Notes under the pieces: generated by a model | The model's database searches: none | What the model saw: only the letters and a program-made list of their open reading frames with translations | Told to the model about the DNA's origin: nothing | Assembly: GCA_902599405.1 (NCBI GenBank) | Contig: CACKFO010000003.1 | Location: 1 to 64,000, forward strand | Direction: 5' to 3' | Source of the DNA: an uncultured Alphaproteobacteria bacterium | Lineage (GTDB): Bacteria; Pseudomonadota; Alphaproteobacteria; HIMB59 | DNA length: 64,000 bases | Position numbers and translations under genes: made by a program | Part shown: in pieces, positions 55,773 to 63,828 of the stretch | Position numbering within the stretch: the first letter of the stretch is position 1 | Layout of the letters: each line of letters begins with the position of its first letter

Positions 55773-57200
55773 TTAATTCCATTTTGCTGATTCATTATTT
55801 AAAAATGTTATAACTTTTTGTTTAAACTGAATTTTTTCATCTTCATCTGCAATCATCTTATCTAAATCTGTTTCTAAACTAGAAAGAATTTTATTTTTAG
55901 AATTCCATTTTGATTTATCATCATCATTAAAACGCTCTTTAATTTCAAATTCATAATTTCTTTTGTCATTTTCAGGCAGAGTGTGAGGAGCTATTTCATA
56001 TAAAATTCGCACAGCTATTTCTTTATATCTGTCATCTTTGAATTGTTTTGCAATTTCATATTTCTTATCGTTGGGTGCAATATGAAAATCAATCATTAAT
56101 TTTTTATCTTGATGCGATGGAAAACTCTCAAATATTCTATCTTCAACATTAAATGGCTCAGGCCATTCTTTTTGATTTGAAAGATGAAGTTTAATTAAAC
56201 GAGAGCAAAACTCCTCATTTTTCTTTATAAAGTTTGCTCTTTTTCTTAATTCATCTACTCCTATTTCTGCATATTTATTATCTTTGAATGAATAACTTTC
56301 ATTTAAAAGTGTTTTTGACTTTGAGCCGTCAAAAACTTCACAAATTCTTTTAGCCCCATCATTCATTTTTTTAGTTAAATCTTTATCCTCTAATTCTATT
56401 AGTTTAATAGGATCAAAAATCAAATTATAAACTAAATAGTGATGATTTCTTGATGGAATGCCTCCAATTAAAGTTTGAGCTTTTATAGTAGGTCTTCTTC
56501 CCCAGAAGGTTGTGTTTGTAAAAACTAAATTATCTAGCATGAATCTCTTAGGAGTGTCTCTATGTCGAAATTCAAATGCAGAGTTCCAAATCTTTGGACA
56601 CCTTACATTTAATATTTTATTAAGTTCCAATGTGATTAAGCTATCAAAAACAGCATCATGAGGACCTGCATCATAATTTATTGATATATTATTTAGTTTA
56701 GAAATTTCATCTAATTTAAGTATTGGATACCCTTGATCATCAGTATTAAATTTAATATGTTCAGGGCTATAAACTGAAACTAATCTTAATATATCAAAAA
56801 CATCCATACGTACATTATTATTAGTCACAGTCATATAAATTTCAGGTAATAAGTTTTGATAAAGTGCCTGTCGTAAAAAGGGTTCATCAAAATTTATATT
56901 ATTGAAACCCACAAAAATAGCTGATGAGGATGACCATTCCTGAAATGTTTCATACAATTGAGCGCTAGCTTCATAATAATTAGGGTAATTATTTTGTATT
57001 AAACTAGTTGGATCTACCCCAGTTGTTATTAGAGCACCTGGCTCGAACCATTTTCCCTCTCTTAACTTACTATGTATTTCTAATTTGTCTTTAACTTCAA
57101 ATTTATTATTAGTTAATACAGCACCAACTTGTGTTATTTGATTAAATTTATCATTACGACCTGTTGTTTCGAGATCCCAGAAAATATAATGATCACTCAT
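55773..57200 (-). CDS. sbcB: Exodeoxyribonuclease I
   Basis: 3'-5' single-strand DNA exonuclease of the DnaQ fold used in repair and recombination, 475 aa. Exo I motif: FWDLETTGRNDKFNQITQVG (family FYDxETxG); Exo II FVGFNNINFDEPFLR; Exo III GPHDAVFDSLITLE. The length matches SbcB. The C-terminal SH3-like and helical domain is present. It is convergent with the rmlA-like gene, with 2 bp between. Confidence 0.95.
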   Translation of the reverse strand: MSDHYIFWDLETTGRNDKFNQITQVGAVLTNNKFEVKDKLEIHSKLREGKWFEPGALITTGVDPTSLIQNNYPNYYEASAQLYETFQEWSSSSAIFVGFNNINFDEPFLRQALYQNLLPEIYMTVTNNNVRMDVFDILRLVSVYSPEHIKFNTDDQGYPILKLDEISKLNNISINYDAGPHDAVFDSLITLELNKILNVRCPKIWNSAFEFRHRDTPKRFMLDNLVFTNTTFWGRRPTIKAQTLIGGIPSRNHHYLVYNLIFDPIKLIELEDKDLTKKMNDGAKRICEVFDGSKSKTLLNESYSFKDNKYAEIGVDELRKRANFIKKNEEFCSRLIKLHLSNQKEWPEPFNVEDRIFESFPSHQDKKLMIDFHIAPNDKKYEIAKQFKDDRYKEIAVRILYEIAPHTLPENDKRNYEFEIKERFNDDDKSKWNSKNKILSSLETDLDKMIADEDEKIQFKQKVITFLNNESAKWN

Positions 57201-57256
57201 ATTAAAAAATTATATCAATTAAATATTATAATAAAGTTTAAGTTTAATTTGTTATT

Positions 57257-57325
57257 ATGAGAGATTATATAAAACTAGCCCCGGAGGAATAAGTAAGGAT
57301 AGGAATAAGGATGGAGCTAGTTTTT
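57257..57325 (+). other. Putative small RNA or terminator with GGA-rich loop
   Basis: AAAACTAGC (57271-57279) pairs with GCTAGTTTT (57316-57324), and the run of T after the right arm resembles a terminator. The loop is a run of GGA motifs, with AGGAATAAG repeated 16 bases apart. An 11-codon frame (ATG 57257 to TAA, product MRDYIKLAPEE) covers the left arm, and a six-codon frame (ATG 57311) covers the right arm, preceded by AAGG. TTATTAT just upstream may be a -10 box. It lies in the gap between the sbcB start and the small zinc-ribbon gene. A CsrA-type decoy RNA is one reading. Confidence 0.35.
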
Positions 57326-57379
57326 GATTGATGATTTATACTAATTTTTTTTCTAAAGTCAAATTGCAGATAATAGAAC

Positions 57380-57406
57380 TTAGCTGTGCAAAATTTGCAC
57401 AGCTAA
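57380..57406. repeat. Perfect 27-bp palindrome
   Basis: Arms TTAGCTGTGCAAA and TTTGCACAGCTAA around a single A. It lies 12 bp after the stop of the small zinc-ribbon-like gene (minus strand) and 55 bp beyond the GGA-rich hairpin. A T-run is absent on both sides, so it may be an operator or a stabilising stem rather than a terminator. Confidence 0.5.
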
Positions 57407-57417
57407 ATGTATTGAAT

Positions 57418-57576
57418 TTATTGATTTTTAAATAATTTTTTTATTTTCTTGTAATAAATTAGTGAACATTTGGCATCACAAAAAAATACTTTTTTTGGGA
57501 TATCATAAAACTTAGGATCAGCCCAATATAAAGGCTCCAAAATCTTTTTTTTACATACTTCACAGCTATTATTCAT
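57418..57576 (-). CDS. Small zinc-ribbon-like protein, 52 aa
   Basis: ATG at 57576 on the minus strand, 10 bp after the stop of the phosphatase gene, opens 52 codons. The product has CEVC near the N-terminus (residues 5-8) and CDAKC at 33-37, four cysteines placed to bind one zinc, with an aromatic middle (EPLYWADPKFYD) and a basic end. It resembles small treble-clef or ribbon proteins whose function is mostly unknown. It is probably co-transcribed with the phosphatase gene. Confidence 0.65.
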   Translation of the reverse strand: MNNSCEVCKKKILEPLYWADPKFYDIPKKVFFCDAKCSLIYYKKIKKLFKNQ

Positions 57577-57585
57577 TTAGTTATC

Positions 57586-58092
57586 CTAAAAATTTAACTC
57601 TACTATTCTACTTTCTTCTATCGGCTCAGGGTCAAAGTACGGAACTGAACCATAGAGTCTGTTATCTAAACCCAATATTTCATCATAATATCTCATCATA
57701 ATCTTATTAGGGCTAGCGTGTGGTGCAATTTCTTTTAAGTTTTCAATTATAAGCTCAATATTTTCAGGAGAGTATTTTGCGGCTATGCCTAAACTTGTTG
57801 CAGTGGATCGACTTATACCCATATGACAATGGACTAAAATAGGTTTGGTTTTATCCCAGTCATCTGTGAAATCTAATAATTCTTGAGTATGATGTTTCTC
57901 TGGTAATATAAATCCCTCTCTTGGCTCAGAAATGTCATCAATTAACATTTTCAAGTGTCTATTTTTATCCATACCTGATGGGGTTTCAGGCTCAAAATTT
58001 TTATTAATAATGGTAAGCATTTTATCTGGGCTGAATTTATCAACACACTCTTGGATATCTGCTAATCCACAAATAATTATTTTTTTTTGCAT
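57586..58092 (-). CDS. Tyrosine/dual-specificity phosphatase-like protein
   Basis: A 168 aa protein with the cysteine-phosphatase loop VHCHMGISRSTATSLGIA (HCxxGxxRS) with nucleophile Cys89 and Arg95. The general acid Asp may be in DDWDK about 10 residues earlier. The C-terminal part (HASPNKIMMRYYDEILGL) matches alphaproteobacterial proteins annotated as protein tyrosine phosphatases. Cytosolic. The target is unknown. Confidence 0.85.
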   Translation of the reverse strand: MQKKIIICGLADIQECVDKFSPDKMLTIINKNFEPETPSGMDKNRHLKMLIDDISEPREGFILPEKHHTQELLDFTDDWDKTKPILVHCHMGISRSTATSLGIAAKYSPENIELIIENLKEIAPHASPNKIMMRYYDEILGLDNRLYGSVPYFDPEPIEESRIVELNF

Positions 58093-58148
58093 AAGAAGTT
58101 TAATTAATATATAGCTTAAACAATCGTTAAGAAAGAATATTTATTTTC

Positions 58149-59108
58149 ATGGTATCTCAATTAGATAGTCTAAAAAAATTTTCATCAGTTGTTGCAGACA
58201 CCGGAGATATTGACAGTATTCAAAAATTTAACCCAGATGACTGTACAACCAATCCATCTTTAATATTTAAAGCTGTTCAATCAAACAAATACAAAAAATT
58301 AGTTGATGAAGTAATAAGTAATTCAAAAAGTAGAAAATTTTCTCAAACTGAGGATCAAGTTAATTACATTGCTGATCAACTAACTATTGCTTTTGGTATA
58401 GAATTAACAAAAATCGTGCCAGGATATGTTTCTACCGAGGTCGACTCTGATTTATCATTTAATACTGAAGCTACTGTTGAAAAGGCAAAGCAAATAATCA
58501 ATAGCTATGAGCAATCAGGTGTCCCCAAGAATAGAATATTAATTAAAATTGCAGGCACATGGGAAGGAATACAAGCAGTAAAAAAATTAGAGGCAGAGGG
58601 AATATCTTGTAATTGCACACTCATTTTTTCGTTAACACAAGCAATAGCTTGTGCTGAAGCAGGAGCATTTTTAATTTCACCATTTGTTGGAAGGATACTT
58701 GACTGGTTTAAATCAAATACACAAAAGGAATATGACTCTTCAAATGACCCAGGTGTTGAGAGTGTTGAGAAGATTTTTAATTATTTTAAAAAATTTAATT
58801 ATAACACTATTGTTATGGCAGCATCATTTAGAAATAAGGATGAAATAATTAATTTAGCTGGATGTGATAAATTAACAATTAGTCCAACTCTTTTAGAGGA
58901 GTTAAGCCAAAACGATGATGAAATTAAACTTAAATTATCAAAAGAATACTCATCTTCATTAGATATTGAGAGAATTAATGTGAATGAGAGCTCATTTCGT
59001 TGGCATTTAAATGAAAATCAGATGGCATCTTTTAAATTAGCTGAGGGTATTAGATTATTTAATAAGGATTTATTGAAATTAAAAGAATTGATTAAAGGCC
59101 AATTATAA
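58149..59108 (+). CDS. tal: Transaldolase (TalB type)
   Basis: Moves a dihydroxyacetone unit in the pentose phosphate pathway, 319 aa. The Schiff-base Lys133 is in ILIKIAGTWEGI (Lys132 in E. coli TalB). Also visible: DDCTTNPSLIFKA, YVSTEVDSDLSF, CNCTLIFSLTQAIACAEAGA and SPFVGRILDWFK. The length matches the larger subfamily I. It has an independent promoter region between it and the phosphatase gene (56 bp, divergent). Confidence 0.96.
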   Translation: MVSQLDSLKKFSSVVADTGDIDSIQKFNPDDCTTNPSLIFKAVQSNKYKKLVDEVISNSKSRKFSQTEDQVNYIADQLTIAFGIELTKIVPGYVSTEVDSDLSFNTEATVEKAKQIINSYEQSGVPKNRILIKIAGTWEGIQAVKKLEAEGISCNCTLIFSLTQAIACAEAGAFLISPFVGRILDWFKSNTQKEYDSSNDPGVESVEKIFNYFKKFNYNTIVMAASFRNKDEIINLAGCDKLTISPTLLEELSQNDDEIKLKLSKEYSSSLDIERINVNESSFRWHLNENQMASFKLAEGIRLFNKDLLKLKELIKGQL

Positions 59109-59146
59109 TTATTGCACAAATCACTTCAAAATTATAAATAATTAAT

Positions 59147-59692
59147 ATGGAAAATAAAAATATAACAATTTTAAGTCAGTACGCTCAAAGTAATTTATCC
59201 AAAATAGTATTTTCTCTTTTGGGAATTATTTTATTATCAGTTTCTAGTAAAATTAGTATTCCTTTCTATCCTGTGCCGATGACGCTACAAACCTTTGTTG
59301 TATATTTTATTGCTGCCTCAATGGGTATGGTTGGGTTTTATGCAACTGTTTCATACGTTATTCTTGGACTTATTGGTCTTCCCATCTTTGCTGCTGGTGG
59401 AGGTTTTGGTTATGTCATGTCTCCAACATTTGGATTTCTTTATGGAATGATTTTAGCTTCATTTGTAATAGCATATTTTTCAAAAAACCTTTTCAATAAA
59501 AATTTAATTAAAATTATTTTATCTATTTTTATAGGCGCGTTAATTATTTTTATTTGTGGTATTGCCCATTTATCAAGCTTCATAGGACTAGAGAAATCTA
59601 TAAACGCAGGCTTATACCCATTTATTTACAGTGAACTTTTAAAGATAGCACTTGCTATTTCTTTAACGTATTTGCTAATTAAAAAAAATTAA
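59147..59692 (+). CDS. bioY: Biotin transporter BioY
   Basis: S-component of an ECF-type biotin importer, 181 aa, six helices. Family features: KISIPFYPVPMTLQTFVVYF (the P-V-P-M-T-x-Q-T pattern), GLPIFAAGGGFGYVMSPTFGFLYG. No EcfA or EcfT gene is nearby; BioY can act alone or use a shared module. It is convergent with msrB. A biotin-auxotrophic lifestyle is possible but cannot be shown from this window. Confidence 0.93.
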   Translation: MENKNITILSQYAQSNLSKIVFSLLGIILLSVSSKISIPFYPVPMTLQTFVVYFIAASMGMVGFYATVSYVILGLIGLPIFAAGGGFGYVMSPTFGFLYGMILASFVIAYFSKNLFNKNLIKIILSIFIGALIIFICGIAHLSSFIGLEKSINAGLYPFIYSELLKIALAISLTYLLIKKN

Positions 59693-60156
59693 TCTGGAAT
59701 AAAGTTTAAAGCTATACCGTTATTACAGTATCTTAAACCTGTAGGTTCTGGACCATCTTTGAAGACGTGTCCGTGATGCCCACCACATTTAGCACAGTGG
59801 TATTCTTTTCGTGGAAACACCAATTTAAAATCTGTTTTAAAACCCAAAGCATTAGGAAGATAATCAAAAAATGAAGGCCAGCCAGTTCCGCTATCATATT
59901 TCATATCCGAAGAAAATAGTGGTAATTCACATCCTGCACAATGGTAGGTACCTTTCCTTTTTTCATTGTTAAGTACGCTAAACCCGGGTCGTTCAGTTCC
60001 ATGCTGCCTCAAAATATAATACTCCTCTTCTGATAATCTTGTTTTCCATTCCTCATCTGAAAGAATTAATTTCTCCATCGCAACTAAAGGTTTATATCCA
60101 ATAAAGCATCCACCAATAAGTATTGATATAAATCTTCTTCTGTTTAAAACAACCAT
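59689..60156 (-). CDS. msrB: Peptide methionine-R-sulfoxide reductase, exported
   Basis: Repairs oxidised methionine (R form), 155 aa. The catalytic Cys144 is in LRYCNNGIALNF (normally RYCINSAAL). Zinc cysteines are C73, C76, C121 and C124 (CAGC, CAKC). The substrate pocket is GTGWPSFFD. The N-terminus MVVLNRRRFISILIGGCFIG has a twin-arginine-like signal, so the enzyme probably works in the periplasm. The resolving Cys upstream is not obvious. Together with the exported glutathione peroxidase it suggests defence of envelope proteins. Confidence 0.93.
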   Translation of the reverse strand: MVVLNRRRFISILIGGCFIGYKPLVAMEKLILSDEEWKTRLSEEEYYILRQHGTERPGFSVLNNEKRKGTYHCAGCELPLFSSDMKYDSGTGWPSFFDYLPNALGFKTDFKLVFPRKEYHCAKCGGHHGHVFKDGPEPTGLRYCNNGIALNFIPD

Positions 60157-60191
60157 AAAATATCAGGGATAAATTATAATAATTGAAAATA

Positions 60192-60275
60192 CTATTTCTT
60201 TTTAGCTCTTCTTTTAGCTCTTCTTTTTCGTGAACCGATTTTTCTTCTGCCTCTGTGTTTTTTAGGATAACCCAT
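60192..60275 (-). CDS. 27-aa very basic peptide
   Basis: ATG 60275 on the minus strand opens 27 codons. About two thirds of the product is Lys, Arg or His: MGYPKKHRGRRK, then IGSRKRRAKRRAKKK. There is no other feature in the 190 bp between msrB and the MFS gene. TATTAT lies about 7 bases before the ATG, so the transcript could be leaderless; no Shine-Dalgarno sequence is visible. The composition resembles tiny ribosome-associated proteins (for example bTHX or the mS38 motif) but I cannot place it in a family. A degenerate repeat of AGAAGAGCTAAA creates the end of the peptide. Confidence 0.6.
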   Translation of the reverse strand: MGYPKKHRGRRKIGSRKRRAKRRAKKK

Positions 60276-60347
60276 GACGGCGTATAATAGATTTTTAACC
60301 TCAAAAATAAACATATTTTTTTGATATGATTCATATATTTTAAGCAA

Positions 60348-61544
60348 ATGAGAACAATTCTATTAGTTTTAGTTGCTGGATTAATACTGTCAGTTGGAAA
60401 TGGATTTAGAATGTCTCTAGGGATATATGTCCCAGATCTTTTAAGTTCCACAGTTTTTAGTGCTTCAATTATAGGTCTAACATATGGTCTTTTTAATTTG
60501 CTTTGGGGAGCTATGTCACCCATTGCAGGTGCATTTGCTGAACAAAGGGGTTATGTAAAAACTCTTTGTTTTGGTTTCTTTGGTGTCTCTCTTAGTTTCT
60601 ATGTTGCTTCTTCAGCGATACACCCATTACATTTTTTATTTGGTATTGGCATAATTGGAGGTATTTCAGCTGGTGTTATTTCTGTACCAGTTATAATTGG
60701 AGGAGTCTCAAAATATTTTGAGGATGATAAAACACAAAGCACAGTTACAGGAATACTTATGTCTCTTGCTGCAACAGGGATGTTTATATTTACACCTATT
60801 AACCAATTTTTAGTCACAACCTTTAAATGGAGTTTTTCTTTTCAAATTACATCTATGTTTTTTCTGTTCATAATTCCTCTTTCATTTATATTTCTTTTAC
60901 CTAAGCCTCAAAAAAAAGATAAGAAAGAATTTACAAAAAGAAAAATATCAGATGTCATAAAAAAAGCCTTTAAGGATAAAAGTTATAATTATCTTATTTT
61001 AGGATTTTTTGTTTGTGGCTTACATGTAGCTTTAATTTCAAACTATCTTCCAGTTTTTGCAAAAATTAAAGGTTTAGAAACTACAATAGCTGCAACAGGA
61101 CTTACTTTAATTGGGTTATTTAATATGATTGGTACTTTAATTTCAGGAAAGGTTTCAGGCATTATTAAAAAAAAATATATATTATCGTTTATTTATTTTG
61201 TTAGAAGCATAGTAATTTTTTTATTATTAATTTTGCCTACAAACAATTTCACAATTATAGCCTTCAGTTGTTGTATTGGTCTTTTATGGTTATCAACTGT
61301 CCCACCGACTTCAGGAATTGTTTCAAATAGATTTGGCACAAGATACCTTTCGACTTTATTTGGGATTGTAATGGTTTCCCATCAAGCAGGAGCATTTCTT
61401 GGCTCTTTTATTGGCGGTTTAGTTATAGATATTTATGGTTCACTCGATATAGCTTGGATAATGGCGATAGTAATTTCTCTATTTTCTGCAATTATCCATT
61501 TTCCAATTATAGAAAAAGAAAAATCCGAAGAAGTTTTTGCCTAA
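60348..61544 (+). CDS. MFS transporter
   Basis: Twelve-helix major facilitator, 398 aa. Loop 2-3 reads GAFAEQRGYVKTLCFG, with acidic and basic residues as in the family. The central loop (LPKPQKKDKKEF) separates the halves. TVPPTSGIVSNRFGTRYLSTLFGIVMVSHQAGAFLG, near the C-terminus, matches the monocarboxylate/oxalate-type (OFA-like) branch. Substrate not known. Its stop overlaps the next gene by 8 bp. Confidence 0.86.
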   Translation: MRTILLVLVAGLILSVGNGFRMSLGIYVPDLLSSTVFSASIIGLTYGLFNLLWGAMSPIAGAFAEQRGYVKTLCFGFFGVSLSFYVASSAIHPLHFLFGIGIIGGISAGVISVPVIIGGVSKYFEDDKTQSTVTGILMSLAATGMFIFTPINQFLVTTFKWSFSFQITSMFFLFIIPLSFIFLLPKPQKKDKKEFTKRKISDVIKKAFKDKSYNYLILGFFVCGLHVALISNYLPVFAKIKGLETTIAATGLTLIGLFNMIGTLISGKVSGIIKKKYILSFIYFVRSIVIFLLLILPTNNFTIIAFSCCIGLLWLSTVPPTSGIVSNRFGTRYLSTLFGIVMVSHQAGAFLGSFIGGLVIDIYGSLDIAWIMAIVISLFSAIIHFPIIEKEKSEEVFA

Positions 61545-62412
61545 TTTAAAAATTAATCCTTTTTTTATACTGATTATAGGCGCGGTAAGTATCGCTTTTT
61601 CTCCTATATTTGTTCGACTCTCAGAGGTTGATCCAATAATGACAGCTTTTTTTAGAATATTCGTGAGCCTCCCCTTTTTTTTAATGTTTGGGTCACTGAA
61701 AATTATTGAAAAAGTAAATTTTCCTGTTTTGAAAAATAAATTTTTAATTATTTTTATTTCAGGTGTCTTTTTTTCATTAGATTTAATTTGTTGGCATTTG
61801 TCTATCAAACTTACTACAGTTTCTAAGGCAACATTTTTATCTAATTTAGCTCCAATTGTAGTAATTTTATTTTCATTAATATTTCTTAAAGAAAAATTTT
61901 CTAAGTTTTTTTTTATTGCCATATTTATCTCGATGAGTGGTATGACCTTGTTATTAGGTGAGAGCTTTCAATTTTATAAATCACAATTTTTGGGAGATCT
62001 TTTAGGTGTTCTAACAGCAATTTGGTATGGTTTTTATATTCTTACTATTAGCCAATTAAGAAAAGATTTAAATTCAAGCACGATTATGTTTTTTTCAGGA
62101 TGTGTAAGCTCAATTATTTTACTTTTAGTCGCGATATTTTTTGAACAAAGTTTAGTGCCAAAGTCTTTTTACTCGATAGCAATTCTATTTTTATTAGGTT
62201 TTGTTTGCCAATTCATCGGACAATCTTTTATAGCTTATTCTCTAGCATTTTTATCTGCTTCCTTATCATCTTTGAGTCTTTTGATACAACCTATTGCTGC
62301 AACCTTATTGGCGTACTTTTTTTTTCAAGAAAAACTAACGTTGATCCAATTTTTTGGAAGTACATTAATCCTGATTGGTATTTATATTGCTAAAACAAAA
62401 TATGAAAATTAA
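61537..62412 (+). CDS. EamA-family transporter with TTG start
   Basis: DMT superfamily exporter of 291 aa, ten helices. Start TTG at 61537: no ATG lies before the first helix (INPFFILIIGAVSIAFSPIF), which is conserved in EamA proteins, so the rare start codon is needed. Second repeat begins GDLLGVLTAIWYGFYI. It overlaps the MFS gene by 8 bp and the Nudix gene by 11 bp. Substrate unknown. Confidence 0.84.
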   Translation: MPNLKINPFFILIIGAVSIAFSPIFVRLSEVDPIMTAFFRIFVSLPFFLMFGSLKIIEKVNFPVLKNKFLIIFISGVFFSLDLICWHLSIKLTTVSKATFLSNLAPIVVILFSLIFLKEKFSKFFFIAIFISMSGMTLLLGESFQFYKSQFLGDLLGVLTAIWYGFYILTISQLRKDLNSSTIMFFSGCVSSIILLLVAIFFEQSLVPKSFYSIAILFLLGFVCQFIGQSFIAYSLAFLSASLSSLSLLIQPIAATLLAYFFFQEKLTLIQFFGSTLILIGIYIAKTKYEN

Positions 62413-62818
62413 TCAAATAAAAGTTGTAGCAGGCTTAATACTTCAAAATGATAAACTTCTAATATGTCAAAGACCAAACTTTAAGGATCATCCATTAAAA
62501 TGGGAATTTCCTGGAGGTAAAATCAAAAAAGATGAAACTAATGAAGAGGCCTTGATTAGAGAAATAAATGAAGAACTTTCAATTAACATAATTAATTGTG
62601 AGGAACTAATTAGTTATAATTTCAATTATAAAGACTTGAATAAATGGGTATTCATATATTTTTATTTAGTTAATAATTTCAGTGGTAAGGTTTTAAATAA
62701 TTATCATAAAGAACTAAAATGGATTGAAATTAAGGATATTCGTGAATATGATTTTCTAGAGGGAGACCTTAAAATAATTGAATATATAAGTAGTAATGAC
62801 TTTAAATATTATAGATAA
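62402..62818 (+). CDS. mutT: Nudix hydrolase, MutT-like
   Basis: Probably hydrolyses 8-oxo-dGTP to protect DNA, 138 aa. The Nudix box is at about residues 38-61 (GGKIKKDETNEEALIREINE, then ELSI), which follows GX5EX7REUXEEXGU with Leu-Ser replacing the usual Leu-Gly. VVAGLILQNDKLLICQRP and WEFPGGKI are MutT-typical. I use ATG 62402; the earlier frame start is a non-ATG codon inside the EamA gene. It overlaps the next gene by 23 bp. Confidence 0.84.
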   Translation: MKINQIKVVAGLILQNDKLLICQRPNFKDHPLKWEFPGGKIKKDETNEEALIREINEELSINIINCEELISYNFNYKDLNKWVFIYFYLVNNFSGKVLNNYHKELKWIEIKDIREYDFLEGDLKIIEYISSNDFKYYR

Positions 62819-63827
62819 ACCAAAAGACGGATTTGAAAGAGTAGTCTATGCTGAGGAGGATAAATTTAATTTCTACTCAGTTATTGCTATTCACAATACT
62901 AAAAGAGGCCCTGCATTGGGTGGATGTAGATATTTTAATTACCAGGATTTAAATAAGCAAGAAGAGGATGTTTTAAAATTAGCTGAAGCAATGACATATA
63001 AGAATTCTTTGGCTGAACTTCCCTTTGGTGGTGGGAAGGCTACTATTCACTCTAAAATAAATAAAAAAGATGCATATAGTTTTTTTGGAGAAGTTTTAAA
63101 CAAACTTAATGGTACATATATAACAGCTGGAGATATGGGAACTGTTGATGAGGACTTAAGAGGATTTAGAGAATTCTCAGATCATGTTTGTAATCCTATA
63201 GGCTCTGACTCCGGATTAGGTACCGCATTAGGTGTTTATTACTCAATGTTAGGATGTGTCGAATTTAAATTCGGACAAGACTCATTAGTAAATAAAAATA
63301 TATTTATCAAAGGATATGGAAAGACTGGATCCAGAATTGCTTCTTTGTGTAAAAAAGACGGTGCAAATATTGAAATTTCTGACTTAGAGCATAAAAAAGA
63401 TTTGATTGAGAGAGATGGTTATAAATTTTGTAGTCAACTCCAAGATACATCCTTTGAAAAAATTGATATCTACTCTCCTTGTGCAGGAGGTGGTGATTTG
63501 AATACGGAGTTTTTAAATTTTGCAAATAATAAAATATCGATGATTACTGGATCTGCAAATAATCAACTGGATAATATTGATATAGAAAAAGAATTATATA
63601 ATAAAGGTATATTATATTGTCCTGATTATTGTGCCAATGCTGGTGGCGTAATTATATTAGGTTCAAGAATTAGTATTAAAGAGGATCTAGAACCAGATGA
63701 CAAAATTGTAGATGACCTTCTAAAAAAAATAAAATCACGTACAAAATTTATCTTAGAAAAATCTCAAAAAGATTTTATTTTAACATCCAATATTGCAAGT
63801 GAAATGGCTTTAGATGGATTAAAATAA
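62796..63827 (+). CDS. Leucine dehydrogenase-like amino acid dehydrogenase
   Basis: Member of the Glu/Leu/Phe/Val dehydrogenase family, 343 aa, oxidising a branched-chain or aromatic amino acid with NAD. Lys69 (AMTYKNSLA) and Lys81 (PFGGGKA) match Lys68 and Lys80 of Bacillus leucine dehydrogenase. The dinucleotide-binding motif is GYGKTGSRIA near residue 169. GPALGGCRY and YCPDYCANAGGVI are also typical. The exact substrate (Leu, Val or Phe) is uncertain. The neighbours do not suggest one. Confidence 0.88.
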   Translation: MTLNIIDKPKDGFERVVYAEEDKFNFYSVIAIHNTKRGPALGGCRYFNYQDLNKQEEDVLKLAEAMTYKNSLAELPFGGGKATIHSKINKKDAYSFFGEVLNKLNGTYITAGDMGTVDEDLRGFREFSDHVCNPIGSDSGLGTALGVYYSMLGCVEFKFGQDSLVNKNIFIKGYGKTGSRIASLCKKDGANIEISDLEHKKDLIERDGYKFCSQLQDTSFEKIDIYSPCAGGGDLNTEFLNFANNKISMITGSANNQLDNIDIEKELYNKGILYCPDYCANAGGVIILGSRISIKEDLEPDDKIVDDLLKKIKSRTKFILEKSQKDFILTSNIASEMALDGLK

Positions 63828-63828
63828 A

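Noticed and set aside
60092-60523. 143-codon minus-strand frame between msrB and the MFS gene
   Set aside because: It overlaps both neighbours and its sequence (KRPYVRPIIEALKTVELK onwards) is the reverse reading of the MFS start. The 27-codon basic gene inside this region is the more credible product.
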